Shown: positions 1 through 4,680 of the stretch, in pieces
How positions within the stretch are numbered: the stretch's first letter is position 1
Layout: every line of letters starts with the position of its first letter
Source of the DNA: DASXMT01 sp035569695
GTDB taxonomy: Bacteria > Actinomycetota > Acidimicrobiia > Acidimicrobiales > RAAP-2
DNA length: 5,040 nucleotides
Direction: 5' to 3'
NCBI GenBank assembly: GCA_035569695.1
Contig: DATMMO010000269.1
Coordinates: 1 to 5,040, forward strand
Position numbers and translations under genes: made by a program
The notes under the pieces: model-generated
Databases searched by the model: none
What the model saw: the letters and a program-made list of their open reading frames with translations, nothing else
Told to the model about the DNA's origin: nothing

Positions 1-558
1 CTGGCCCACCGGGTGCGCTTTGCCCGCAGGCGGCTGTGGCAGGACATGGTGAACCCGCTCGCCTTGTTGCCCGCCCCCGCCACCGAGAACGATCGGGTCG
101 ATGCCCTCTTGGAGCTGTTGGACCTGACCAAAGTGGCCAGAGCCCCCGTGGCCGCTTTGCCCCTCGGGACATCCCGGCTGGTCGAGGTGGGCCGGGCTCT
201 CGCCACCCAGCCTGACGTGGTCCTGCTCGATGAGCCCCTGTCGGGCCTCGACATGCACGAGTCGGAGAACCTGGCCTCGGCCTTTCGCCGGGTGGTGGAC
301 GAGGGGGAGCGCCAGGTGTCTTTGCTCATGGTCGAACACGACGTGGCCACCGTGCTCGCGTTGTCCAGCCACATCTACGTGCTCGACTTCGGCGAGCTCA
401 TCGCCGAGGGCAGCCCCGAAGCAGTTCGCAGCAACCCGGCGGTGCGCTCGGCCTACCTGGGCGACGAGGACGTCAGCGCGGCCCGGACCGACCCAGCGGC
501 CGCGGTGGCCCACCCAGACAACACAGCACCGGACAACTCAGGACCAGTGGCGCCATGA
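1..558 (+). CDS. livG: Branched-chain amino acid-type ABC transporter ATP-binding protein LivG, 3' part (5' end outside window)
   Basis: The reading frame is open from base 1 and gives the last 185 residues of an ABC ATPase; Walker A and the Q-loop lie upstream of the window. Visible in the fragment are a degenerate ABC signature LPLGTSR (residues 53-59), Walker B VVLLDEP (73-79), the D-loop SGLD (81-84), the H-loop with His113 in MVEHDV, and a terminal AYLG (151-154) typical of LivG. A GTG at base 13 is internal to the frame, not a convincing start. About 30 Asp/Ala/Pro-rich residues follow AYLG, longer than usual. In the HAAT family LivG pairs with LivF on the cytoplasmic face of the LivHM permeases and powers uptake of branched-chain amino acids or related amides and acids. 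The stop overlaps the livF start as ATGA, so the two are surely co-translated. The exact substrate cannot be read from this subunit. Confidence 0.92.
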   Translation: MAHRVRFARRRLWQDMVNPLALLPAPATENDRVDALLELLDLTKVARAPVAALPLGTSRLVEVGRALATQPDVVLLDEPLSGLDMHESENLASAFRRVVDEGERQVSLLMVEHDVATVLALSSHIYVLDFGELIAEGSPEAVRSNPAVRSAYLGDEDVSAARTDPAAAVAHPDNTAPDNSGPVAP

Positions 559-1289
559 CCGAGCCCCTGCTCAAAGTGGAGAACCTCGACGTCAGGTATG
601 GGACCTCCCAGGCCCTTTTCGGGGTCAGCTTGGACGTGGCCCCCGGATCGGTGCTGGCCGTGCTCGGGGCCAACGGTGCGGGCAAGTCCACCCTGGCCCG
701 CACCGTCTCGGGCCTCGTCCCAGCTTCGAAGGGCACAGTGACCTTCGACGGGACCGACATCACCAGGCACCAGGCCCACAAGATCAGAAAGCTCGGCCTC
801 ACCTATATCCCCGAGGGCCGGGGCATCTTCCCCGGGCTCTCGGTGGTGGACAACCTGCGCATGGCCGTGGGCCAAGAGAAGCGCAACGAACGGGCCTCGG
901 CCATCGAAGCGGCCATCGACCTCTTCCCCGTGCTCGGGGCCCGGCGCATGCAACGGGCCGGCTCCCTCTCGGGCGGTGAACAACAGATGCTGGCCCTGGC
1001 CCGGGCTCTCGCTGTTCCTCCCCGGCTCATCATCGCCGACGAGATGTCCCTCGGACTGGCCCCCCTGGTGGCCGAGACCGTGTTCCAGAGCCTGGACGTG
1101 GCCCGCAAGTCCGGCATCACCATCGTGCTCATCGAGCAGTTCGTGCATCGGGCCCTGCAGCTGGCCGACCACTGCGTCATCCTCACCCGGGGCCAGGTGG
1201 GCTGGTCGGGAGCAGCCACCGAGGCCCAACAAGAGGTCCTCGACCGCTACCTGGGCGAAGCCGACCAGGGGGCGATCGCCGCCTCCTAG
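555..1289 (+). CDS. livF: Branched-chain amino acid-type ABC transporter ATP-binding protein LivF
   Basis: This is a complete 244-residue ATPase, the usual LivF length. Domains in order: Walker A GANGAGKST (38-46), the LivF-type Q-loop region YIPEGRGIFP (84-93), signature LSGGEQQ (138-144), Walker B RLIIADE with catalytic Glu163 (157-163), and D-loop SLGLAP (165-170). Gln195 (VLIEQF) stands where most ABC ATPases have the H-loop His, which is normal for LivF rather than a defect. A terminal RYLG motif sits at 231-234. The ATG overlaps the livG stop by four bases, so translation is probably coupled and no separate Shine-Dalgarno is needed. It would act with LivG as the cytoplasmic motor of an HAAT importer. 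It is the last gene of its operon here, because the next gene is convergent. Substrate is undetermined; amides, urea or short carboxylates are known alternatives for this family. Confidence 0.94.
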   Translation: MTEPLLKVENLDVRYGTSQALFGVSLDVAPGSVLAVLGANGAGKSTLARTVSGLVPASKGTVTFDGTDITRHQAHKIRKLGLTYIPEGRGIFPGLSVVDNLRMAVGQEKRNERASAIEAAIDLFPVLGARRMQRAGSLSGGEQQMLALARALAVPPRLIIADEMSLGLAPLVAETVFQSLDVARKSGITIVLIEQFVHRALQLADHCVILTRGQVGWSGAATEAQQEVLDRYLGEADQGAIAAS

Positions 1290-1290
1290 G

Positions 1291-1304
1291 GCGGCACCGG
1301 CCGC
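1291..1304 (+). terminator. Possible hairpin terminator behind livF
   Basis: Two bases after the livF stop, GCGGC and GCCGC form a perfect 5-bp GC stem around the loop ACCG, extendable by one G-T wobble. Only a short TGTT follows, not a real T-tract, so this is at best a weak, non-canonical terminator in the convergent gap. Confidence 0.25.
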
Positions 1305-1333
1305 TGTTGCCGATAGGGGGCACTGGGTGGATC

Positions 1334-1349
1334 CCCGCTGACGAGCGGG
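1334..1349 (-). terminator. Possible hairpin terminator behind the TetR gene
   Basis: CCCGCT (1334-1339) and AGCGGG (1344-1349) make a perfect 6-bp stem with a 4-base loop, directly adjoining the TGA stop of the TetR gene on the minus strand. There is no T-tract on either side. The position between two convergent genes suits a bidirectional stop signal, but the structure alone is modest. Confidence 0.3.
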
Positions 1350-1979
1350 TCAGAGTTCGATCCTGATGCCGTTCTCGAGGACAGCGAGGCTCTCGGAAAG
1401 TGTCGTCAGGAAGTCGCCATCGTGGATGAACCATCGCGTGTGGGCTGCCTGGATCACACCGATTGTGGCCGCGGCCAGCATGGTCGGGACCAGTTCGTCG
1501 CCGGGCAGGCCCAAGCGGGAGCCGAAGAACTCGGCGATCACGGGGTGGATGTTCAATTGGATGGCACCCATGACCCCTTTCAGCGCACTCGGAGTGTTCG
1601 AAATGACGCTGATCCATTGCCGGAGGAGCGTTGTGTCGACCGCGGCAAATTCCTCTTCGAGCGCCCGCCGAACAGAGCGCAGCGGCGGCTCATCGAGCGG
1701 ACGGGTCGAGAGCATCGCTCGGAGGAATTCACTTCGTCTGTCGATCCTCAGCTGAAGGACGTGCTCCTTCGTTGGCACGTAGCGATAGAAGGTACGCACT
1801 GACAGGCGCGCTTCCAACGCGATGTCTTCGACGGTGACGTTTGCGAATCCGCGCTGGTCGAAGAGCCGCAGGGCCACGGCCTCTATGTTCGACGTCATGG
1901 TTTCCGAGCGCTTCAACTTGAGCTCGAGGGCAAGGGGCTGAACTTCCAGGTTCGTCTTCCGTCCACTCACCAGCGCCAT
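1350..1979 (-). CDS. TetR/AcrR-family transcriptional regulator
   Basis: The 209-residue product has the size and layout of a TetR repressor. An N-terminal DNA-binding domain spans about residues 25-75, with the helix-turn-helix VTVEDIALEARLSVRTFYRY (48-67) followed by VPTKEHVL. The remainder is a helical ligand-binding and dimerisation domain of no recognisable specificity. A start at ATG 1979 is preferred. An in-frame TTG two codons upstream (1985) is a real alternative, because a GAGA element lies 7 bases before the TTG but 13 before the ATG. The roughly 28 residues before the first helix are a long but not unusual extension. The gene lies 103 bases downstream of hbd on the same strand and converges with livF. 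An 18-bp palindrome at 2011-2028 suggests autorepression. By context it may respond to an acyl-CoA or a related catabolic intermediate; this is inference. Confidence 0.9.
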   Translation of the reverse strand: MALVSGRKTNLEVQPLALELKLKRSETMTSNIEAVALRLFDQRGFANVTVEDIALEARLSVRTFYRYVPTKEHVLQLRIDRRSEFLRAMLSTRPLDEPPLRSVRRALEEEFAAVDTTLLRQWISVISNTPSALKGVMGAIQLNIHPVIAEFFGSRLGLPGDELVPTMLAAATIGVIQAAHTRWFIHDGDFLTTLSESLAVLENGIRIEL

Positions 1980-2010
1980 CCGCAATGTTTCATCTCGTGG
2001 CTTTAAGCTA

Positions 2011-2028
2011 ATCCGGTCTCGACCTGAT
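2011..2028. promoter_or_regulatory. Operator-like palindrome upstream of the TetR gene
   Basis: The arms ATCCGGTC and GACCTGAT match as inverted repeats at 7 of 8 positions around a 2-bp centre. The site lies about 30 bases upstream of the TetR start. Size, symmetry and position fit an autoregulatory TetR-family operator. A -10-like stretch (minus-strand TTAGCTTAAAG) lies between it and the start. No matching -35 is clear. Confidence 0.4.
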
Positions 2029-2054
2029 GTCGCACCCAGGCCCGAATGAGAGTG

Positions 2055-2076
2055 ACCGGTTCAGCAGAACCTCGGT
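2055..2076 (-). terminator. Hairpin downstream of hbd, possible terminator
   Basis: Six bases beyond the hbd stop, ACCG+GTTC (2055-2062) pairs with GAAC and CGGT (2067-2070 and 2073-2076), giving an 8-bp stem with a 2-base bulge and an AGCA loop. No T-tract follows on the minus strand, so it may be a weak terminator or an attenuating or RNA-stabilising structure between hbd and the TetR gene. Confidence 0.3.
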
Positions 2077-2082
2077 GATCGC

Positions 2083-2943
2083 TTACCCGGGATAGTCGTA
2101 GAAACCTCGACCCGATTTGCGGCCCAGCAACCCTGCCTCCACCATGCGAGCCAACAAGGGGGGTGGGGCGTAGAGGGGTTCTTTGAACTCCTGGTACAGG
2201 GAGTCGGCCACGGCGACTGTTGTATCGAGGCCGATAAGGTCGGCCAGGGCAAGTGGCCCCATGGGATGGGCACAGCCATTGACCATGCCCGTATCGATGT
2301 CCTGAGCCGTGGCGAAGCCCGACTCGAGCATCCGCACCGCCGACAAGAGGTAGGGAATGAGGAGGGCGTTCACAATGAAGCCGGCGCGGTCCTGAGATCG
2401 GATTACCCGCTTGTCCAGTTGTTCAGTGACGAATCGATCGGCGCTCGAAGCAACCTCTTCACTGGTGAGCAGTGAGGTCACCAGCTCGACCAGGGGCAGA
2501 ACAGGCACTGGATTGAAGAAATGGATCCCGATCACCTGGGCGGGACGCTTGGTCGCCATGGCCAGCTTCATAATCGGAATCGACGATGTATTGGAAGCCA
2601 GGATGGCATCGTCGGCTTCGAGAACCCGGTCCAGCATTTCGAAGATTGCCAACTTTTCCGGCTCGGACTCCATGATCGCCTCGACGACCAGCTGGCGGTC
2701 GCCGAGTGTGCCCATATCGGTGGAGAAATGCATGCAGCTCTGCGCGGCGTCGGCCTCCGGGCCCGTCAGTTTGCCCGCCTTCTCGGCGCGGGCGATCGAG
2801 CGGGTGACGCGAGCGCGGCCCTGATCGAGCGCATCGCGGTCAAGCTCCACGACCCGAACGTCCACGCCTGCTCGGGCCACGGCCTCGGCGATGCCCGAGC
2901 CCATGAGACCGCACCCGACTACGCCCACTCGTTCGATCTTCAC
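2083..2943 (-). CDS. hbd: 3-hydroxybutyryl-CoA / 3-hydroxyacyl-CoA dehydrogenase (NAD-type)
   Basis: The 286-residue product matches the usual length of single-domain Hbd/FadB2 enzymes, which oxidise (S)-3-hydroxyacyl-CoA to 3-ketoacyl-CoA with NAD(P) in the cytoplasm. An N-terminal Rossmann fold shows GCGLMGSG (10-17) and acidic residues at the end of strand 2 (VVELD, 31-35), which favours NAD(H). Conserved active-site segments follow: SNTSS (117-121), catalytic His141 in HFFNPVPVLPLVE with its Glu partner at 153, and Asn192 in GFIVNALL. The C-terminal dimerisation domain has HPMGPLALADLIGLD (226-240) and ends in GRKSGRGFYDYPG. No key residue is missing. The start is GTG, supported by minus-strand AGGAAAG and GAGG within 4-9 bases. 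It lies between an acyl-CoA dehydrogenase and a TetR gene and appears to have its own promoter near 3144-3173. Chain-length preference cannot be read here. Confidence 0.94.
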   Translation of the reverse strand: MKIERVGVVGCGLMGSGIAEAVARAGVDVRVVELDRDALDQGRARVTRSIARAEKAGKLTGPEADAAQSCMHFSTDMGTLGDRQLVVEAIMESEPEKLAIFEMLDRVLEADDAILASNTSSIPIMKLAMATKRPAQVIGIHFFNPVPVLPLVELVTSLLTSEEVASSADRFVTEQLDKRVIRSQDRAGFIVNALLIPYLLSAVRMLESGFATAQDIDTGMVNGCAHPMGPLALADLIGLDTTVAVADSLYQEFKEPLYAPPPLLARMVEAGLLGRKSGRGFYDYPG

Positions 2944-2947
2944 GGGA

Positions 2948-2959
2948 CCTCACTTTCCT
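2948..2959 (-). promoter_or_regulatory. Ribosome binding site deciding the GTG start of hbd
   Basis: Read on the minus strand the segment is AGGAAAGTGAGG. GAGG ends 4 bases and AGGAAAG 9 bases before GTG 2943. No better-placed ATG exists near the Rossmann start, so this fixes the GTG. Confidence 0.7.
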
Positions 2960-2968
2960 GACCGGTGA

Positions 2969-3003
2969 CATGGTAGGCGGGACCGATTGTCCCGCTTGCC
3001 ATG
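2969..3003. repeat. 35-bp near-perfect palindrome (inverted repeat) in the hbd leader
   Basis: The arms CATGGTAGGCGGGAC (2969-2983) and GTCCCGCTTGCCATG (2989-3003) are complementary at 13 of 15 positions around the 5-base centre CGATT; the inner 7 bp are perfect. The two mismatches become G-U wobbles in a plus-strand RNA but A-C mismatches in the minus-strand hbd transcript. It lies 26 bases upstream of the hbd start, between the predicted promoter and the ribosome binding site. It could be an operator, an RNA hairpin in the leader, or a small mobile repeat. The observation is solid; the function is unknown. Confidence 0.75.
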
Positions 3004-3122
3004 AGCGTCAGCGCTCTTTGTCGCCGGGGGAAGGAGACAAACGACGCTCGCTCAGCGCACGGGACGTGGGGCAACGGGGGGAGATGCACCGTGTCTCGTG
3101 CCGGCTCACGCGTCGAAGACAC

Positions 3123-3155
3123 TCCAACTGCATGACCAATTGGAATGTAGTTGGA
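3123..3155. promoter_or_regulatory. Inverted-repeat operator cluster over the hbd promoter
   Basis: TCCAACT (3123-3129) and AGTTGGA (3149-3155) form a perfect 7-bp inverted repeat. Almost centred between them is the perfect 8-bp palindrome CCAATTGG (3136-3143). The right arm covers the -10 of the putative hbd promoter and the central palindrome falls on the expected start of transcription, the classic place for a repressor site. Which regulator binds is not shown; the nearby TetR protein is a candidate. Confidence 0.45.
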
Positions 3156-3173
3156 CGACCTACAAGTTGTCAA
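3144..3173 (-). promoter_or_regulatory. Putative sigma70-type promoter driving hbd
   Basis: On the minus strand a perfect -35 TTGACA (3173-3168) is followed after 18 bases by TACATT (3149-3144), a 4 of 6 match to TATAAT. The local composition is distinctly AT-richer than the surroundings. Transcription would begin near 3137 and run about 195 bases to the hbd start. Spacing and the exact -35 hexamer are good; the -10 is moderate. Confidence 0.55.
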
Positions 3174-3247
3174 CGATCCTCTCAACGGGGAGCTGGCTGC
3201 ACACGACAGCTACCTAGCAGTGTGCTGCCGCTGACCGGTGGCCGATC

Positions 3248-3266
3248 CGGCCCAGACCACGGGCCG
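3248..3266 (-). terminator. Hairpin behind the acyl-CoA dehydrogenase gene
   Basis: CGGCCC (3248-3253) and GGGCCG (3261-3266) make a perfect 6-bp GC stem with a 7-base loop, four bases beyond the TAA stop on the minus strand. An overlapping alternative stem, GGCCG/CGGCC (3240-3252), could form instead. No T-tract is present, as is common in high-GC actinobacteria. Termination is plausible because hbd appears to have its own promoter. Confidence 0.35.
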
Positions 3267-3270
3267 CCGC

Positions 3271-4458
3271 TTACCCCTGCTGCCGGGCCAGCAGCCCGCG
3301 GGCAATGACCAGACGCTGGATCTCGTTGGTGCCCTCGCCGATCACCATGAGCGGAGCGTCCCGGTAATAGCGCTCGATGGGCAGCTCGGTGGTGTAGCCG
3401 ACCCCCCCGTGGATGCGCATGGACTCGGTGGCCAGCTCGAGAGCGGTCTCGCTGGCGAAGAGCTTGGCCATGCCCGCCTCGACGTCGCAGCGCTGGCCGG
3501 CCGCCTTGAGGTCGGCGGCGTTCCTGGTCAACAGCCGTGCCGCCTCCAGCCGGGTGGCCATGTCGGCCAGCTTGAGCTGAATGGCCTGGTGCTGGGCGAT
3601 GGGCTTGCCGAACGTCCGGCGCTCCTGGGCGTAGCTGAGGGCGGCATCGAAGGCGGCCCGGGCCACGCCCACGGCCCGGGCGGCGATGTTGATGCGACCC
3701 ACCTCGAGCACTCCTAGGATATGGGGAAGGCCCCGGCCCGCCTCGCCGATGAGGTTGGCCGCGGGGATCCGGTGGTCCGAGTACGTCATGTCGACGGTCT
3801 CCACCCCCTTGTAGCCGAGCTTGCTGATGTTCTTGCTGACCGAGATGCCCTCGAAGTTGGGCCCCGGCTCTTTTTCGACGATGAAGGCGGAGATGCCCTC
3901 CTCGGTGCGGGCGGCCAGGGCGACCAGTCCGGCGCGCTGGCCGTTGGTGACCCACGCCTTGGTCCCGTTGACGACGTACTCGTCACCGTCGCGCCCGGCC
4001 CGACACGTTATGTTCCGGGTGTCGCTCCCGGCGTCGGGTTCGGAGAGGGAGAGAGCACCGCGTCGCTCGCCCGAGGCCAGTTCCGGGAGCCAGCGTTCCT
4101 TCTGTGCGTCGCTTCCGTGGGTCATGATCAAGATGGCCGCCATGGTGTGCGTGTTGATGACGCCGGTCAGGCTCATCCACCCGTAGGCCAACTCCTCGAT
4201 GACGCCGACGTACGTCAGCAGGTCGAGGCCCAACCCGCCATAGGCGTCGGGGATGGTCACGCCGAACAGCCCGAGCTCGCGCATGTGGTCGACGATCTCG
4301 GTGGGGTAGCGGTCCTCGTGCTCCATGTCCGAGGCGACGGGAATGACTTCCTTGGCCACGAAGCGCCGGACGGTCTCGATGATCTCAGTGCGCACGTCGT
4401 CGTCGGTGCGGTCGGGCCCCGTCGGGCTGAGGGTCGGTTCGGACATCTGCGAGAACAT
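3271..4458 (-). CDS. Acyl-CoA dehydrogenase (FAD-dependent)
   Basis: The 395-residue product is full length for the acyl-CoA dehydrogenase family, flavoenzymes that introduce the alpha-beta double bond of acyl-CoA thioesters and pass electrons to electron transfer flavoprotein. The N-terminal helical domain (about 20-130) is followed by the beta domain with signature LSLSEPDAGSDT (136-147) and WVTNG (169-173). The C-terminal helical domain has the FAD-contacting segment RRTFGKPIAQHQAIQ (280-294), IHGGVGYTTELPIERYYRDA (349-368), and the catalytic base Glu375 in GEGTNEIQ. ATG 4458 is chosen because AGGAG lies 7 bases upstream; upstream ATG 4503 has no such site and would add 15 residues unlike the family. 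It is cytoplasmic. With the neighbouring Hbd it supplies two beta-oxidation steps, or two steps of branched-chain acid catabolism. Substrate length cannot be assigned. A divergent acyl-CoA ligase remnant lies just upstream. Confidence 0.95.
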   Translation of the reverse strand: MFSQMSEPTLSPTGPDRTDDDVRTEIIETVRRFVAKEVIPVASDMEHEDRYPTEIVDHMRELGLFGVTIPDAYGGLGLDLLTYVGVIEELAYGWMSLTGVINTHTMAAILIMTHGSDAQKERWLPELASGERRGALSLSEPDAGSDTRNITCRAGRDGDEYVVNGTKAWVTNGQRAGLVALAARTEEGISAFIVEKEPGPNFEGISVSKNISKLGYKGVETVDMTYSDHRIPAANLIGEAGRGLPHILGVLEVGRINIAARAVGVARAAFDAALSYAQERRTFGKPIAQHQAIQLKLADMATRLEAARLLTRNAADLKAAGQRCDVEAGMAKLFASETALELATESMRIHGGVGYTTELPIERYYRDAPLMVIGEGTNEIQRLVIARGLLARQQG

Positions 4459-4465
4459 TACAATT

Positions 4466-4470
4466 CTCCT
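4466..4470 (-). promoter_or_regulatory. Ribosome binding site of the acyl-CoA dehydrogenase gene
   Basis: Minus-strand AGGAG lies 7 bases before ATG 4458, an almost ideal Shine-Dalgarno. It decides this start over ATG 4503 and ATG 4446. Confidence 0.75.
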
Positions 4471-4476
4471 AAAGTT

Positions 4477-4498
4477 GAGGTCGATCTCACGAATGAGA
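4477..4498. promoter_or_regulatory. Overlapping small palindromes upstream of the acyl-CoA dehydrogenase gene
   Basis: GAGGTCGATCTC (4477-4488) is self-complementary at 10 of 12 positions. It overlaps a second inverted repeat, TCTCA/TGAGA around CGAA (4485-4498). Both lie directly upstream of the dehydrogenase ribosome binding site, in the gap towards the divergent gene remnant. They are candidates for a regulator site. No clear -35/-10 pair was recognised for this gene. Confidence 0.3.
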
Positions 4499-4510
4499 AG
4501 CATGTTTCCA

Positions 4511-4651
4511 ATGCGTGCCGCTCTGGTCCACCACGCGCTCGAGCAGGCTGCCGCACTCTACGGCGATGGCGACGCGGTGTGGGAGGCCGATCAACGGTGG
4601 TCCTACCGCCGCCCCGACGTGCTTGAATCCACTGAGCAATTGGTGTCATAG
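4511..4651 (+). pseudogene. Remnant of an AMP-forming acyl-CoA synthetase/ligase (N-terminal fragment)
   Basis: From ATG 4511 (or in-frame ATG 4502) the frame gives 46 residues. The first 33 or so, beginning MRAALVHHALEQAAALYGDG and continuing through AVWEADQRWSYR, look like the N-terminus of ANL-superfamily acyl-CoA ligases, where an amphipathic helix LxxxAxxxP/G-D-AxxxxDxRWTY leads into the AMP-binding domain. The expected continuation (AELDA...) is absent. The frame instead runs into PDVLESTEQLVS and a TAG. The other two frames downstream do not resume the family, so this is a truncation by deletion or recombination rather than a simple frameshift. It is divergent from the acyl-CoA dehydrogenase, the arrangement expected for a ligase/dehydrogenase pair. 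The assignment rests on a short stretch and is tentative; a chance small ORF is the alternative. Confidence 0.5.
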
Positions 4652-4652
4652 T
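4623..4652 (+). promoter_or_regulatory. Putative promoter for the leader ORF and P450
   Basis: TTGAAT (4623-4628) and CATAGT (4647-4652) are separated by 18 bases; each matches 4 of 6 consensus sigma70 positions. Transcription would start near 4659, about 20 bases before the GTG of the leader ORF. The match is moderate and lies in a locally AT-richer stretch. Confidence 0.35.
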
Positions 4653-4658
4653 GCGCCA

Positions 4659-4668
4659 CGAACGTTCG
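4659..4668. promoter_or_regulatory. Perfect 10-bp palindrome at the expected P450 transcription start
   Basis: CGAACGTTCG is fully self-complementary. It lies 6 bases after the putative -10 and abuts the Shine-Dalgarno of the leader ORF. An operator role is possible. It resembles half-sites of the actinobacterial LexA box but lacks the 4-base spacer, so I do not call it one. Confidence 0.3.
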
Positions 4669-4680
4669 GGGAGGTGTGCC

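Larger units (their letters stand above)
2944..3270. other. 327-base intergenic region between hbd and the acyl-CoA dehydrogenase gene
   Basis: No convincing gene is found on either strand. From left to right it holds the hbd ribosome binding site, the 35-bp palindrome, several small inverted repeats (GAGCG/CGCTC at 3003-3016; TTTGTC/GACAAA at 3017-3041), an AT-richer promoter and operator cluster at 3123-3174 (27 G+C of 60 bases counted in 3121-3180), and a GC hairpin behind the dehydrogenase stop. The best promoter points left, towards hbd, which implies a leader of about 190 bases. Confidence 0.6.

Noticed and set aside
453..1232. Long open frame on the minus strand opposite livG/livF (259 codons)
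   Set aside because: It lies wholly antisense to two clear ABC ATPase genes, has no recognisable motif, and is the usual by-product of high GC3 in the real genes.
3017..3041. TTTGTC/GACAAA inverted repeat as a terminator or riboswitch stem
   Set aside because: The stem is only 6 bp with a 13-base loop and no T-tract or conserved core, so it cannot be called on sequence alone.
2940..3185. 81-codon minus-strand frame (TTG start) overlapping the hbd start, with a possible 20-codon version from ATG 3002
   Set aside because: The stop overlaps the hbd GTG as GTGA, which hints at coupling. But hbd has its own good Shine-Dalgarno, neither start has one, and the frame is explained by low stop density across the palindrome region.
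4458..4503. ATG 4503 as an upstream start of the acyl-CoA dehydrogenase
   Set aside because: The additional 15 residues are unlike the family, and the Shine-Dalgarno AGGAG is placed for ATG 4458, lying inside the longer version's coding region.
3721..4626. 301-codon plus-strand frame opposite the acyl-CoA dehydrogenase
   Set aside because: Antisense to a gene with every family motif intact; its composition (Gly/Asp/Val-rich, no motif) is that of a shadow frame.
4659..4668. CGAACGTTCG as a LexA (SOS) box
   Set aside because: The actinobacterial/Bacillus-type box needs CGAAC and GTTCG separated by four bases; here the half-sites are fused, so the spacing is wrong.
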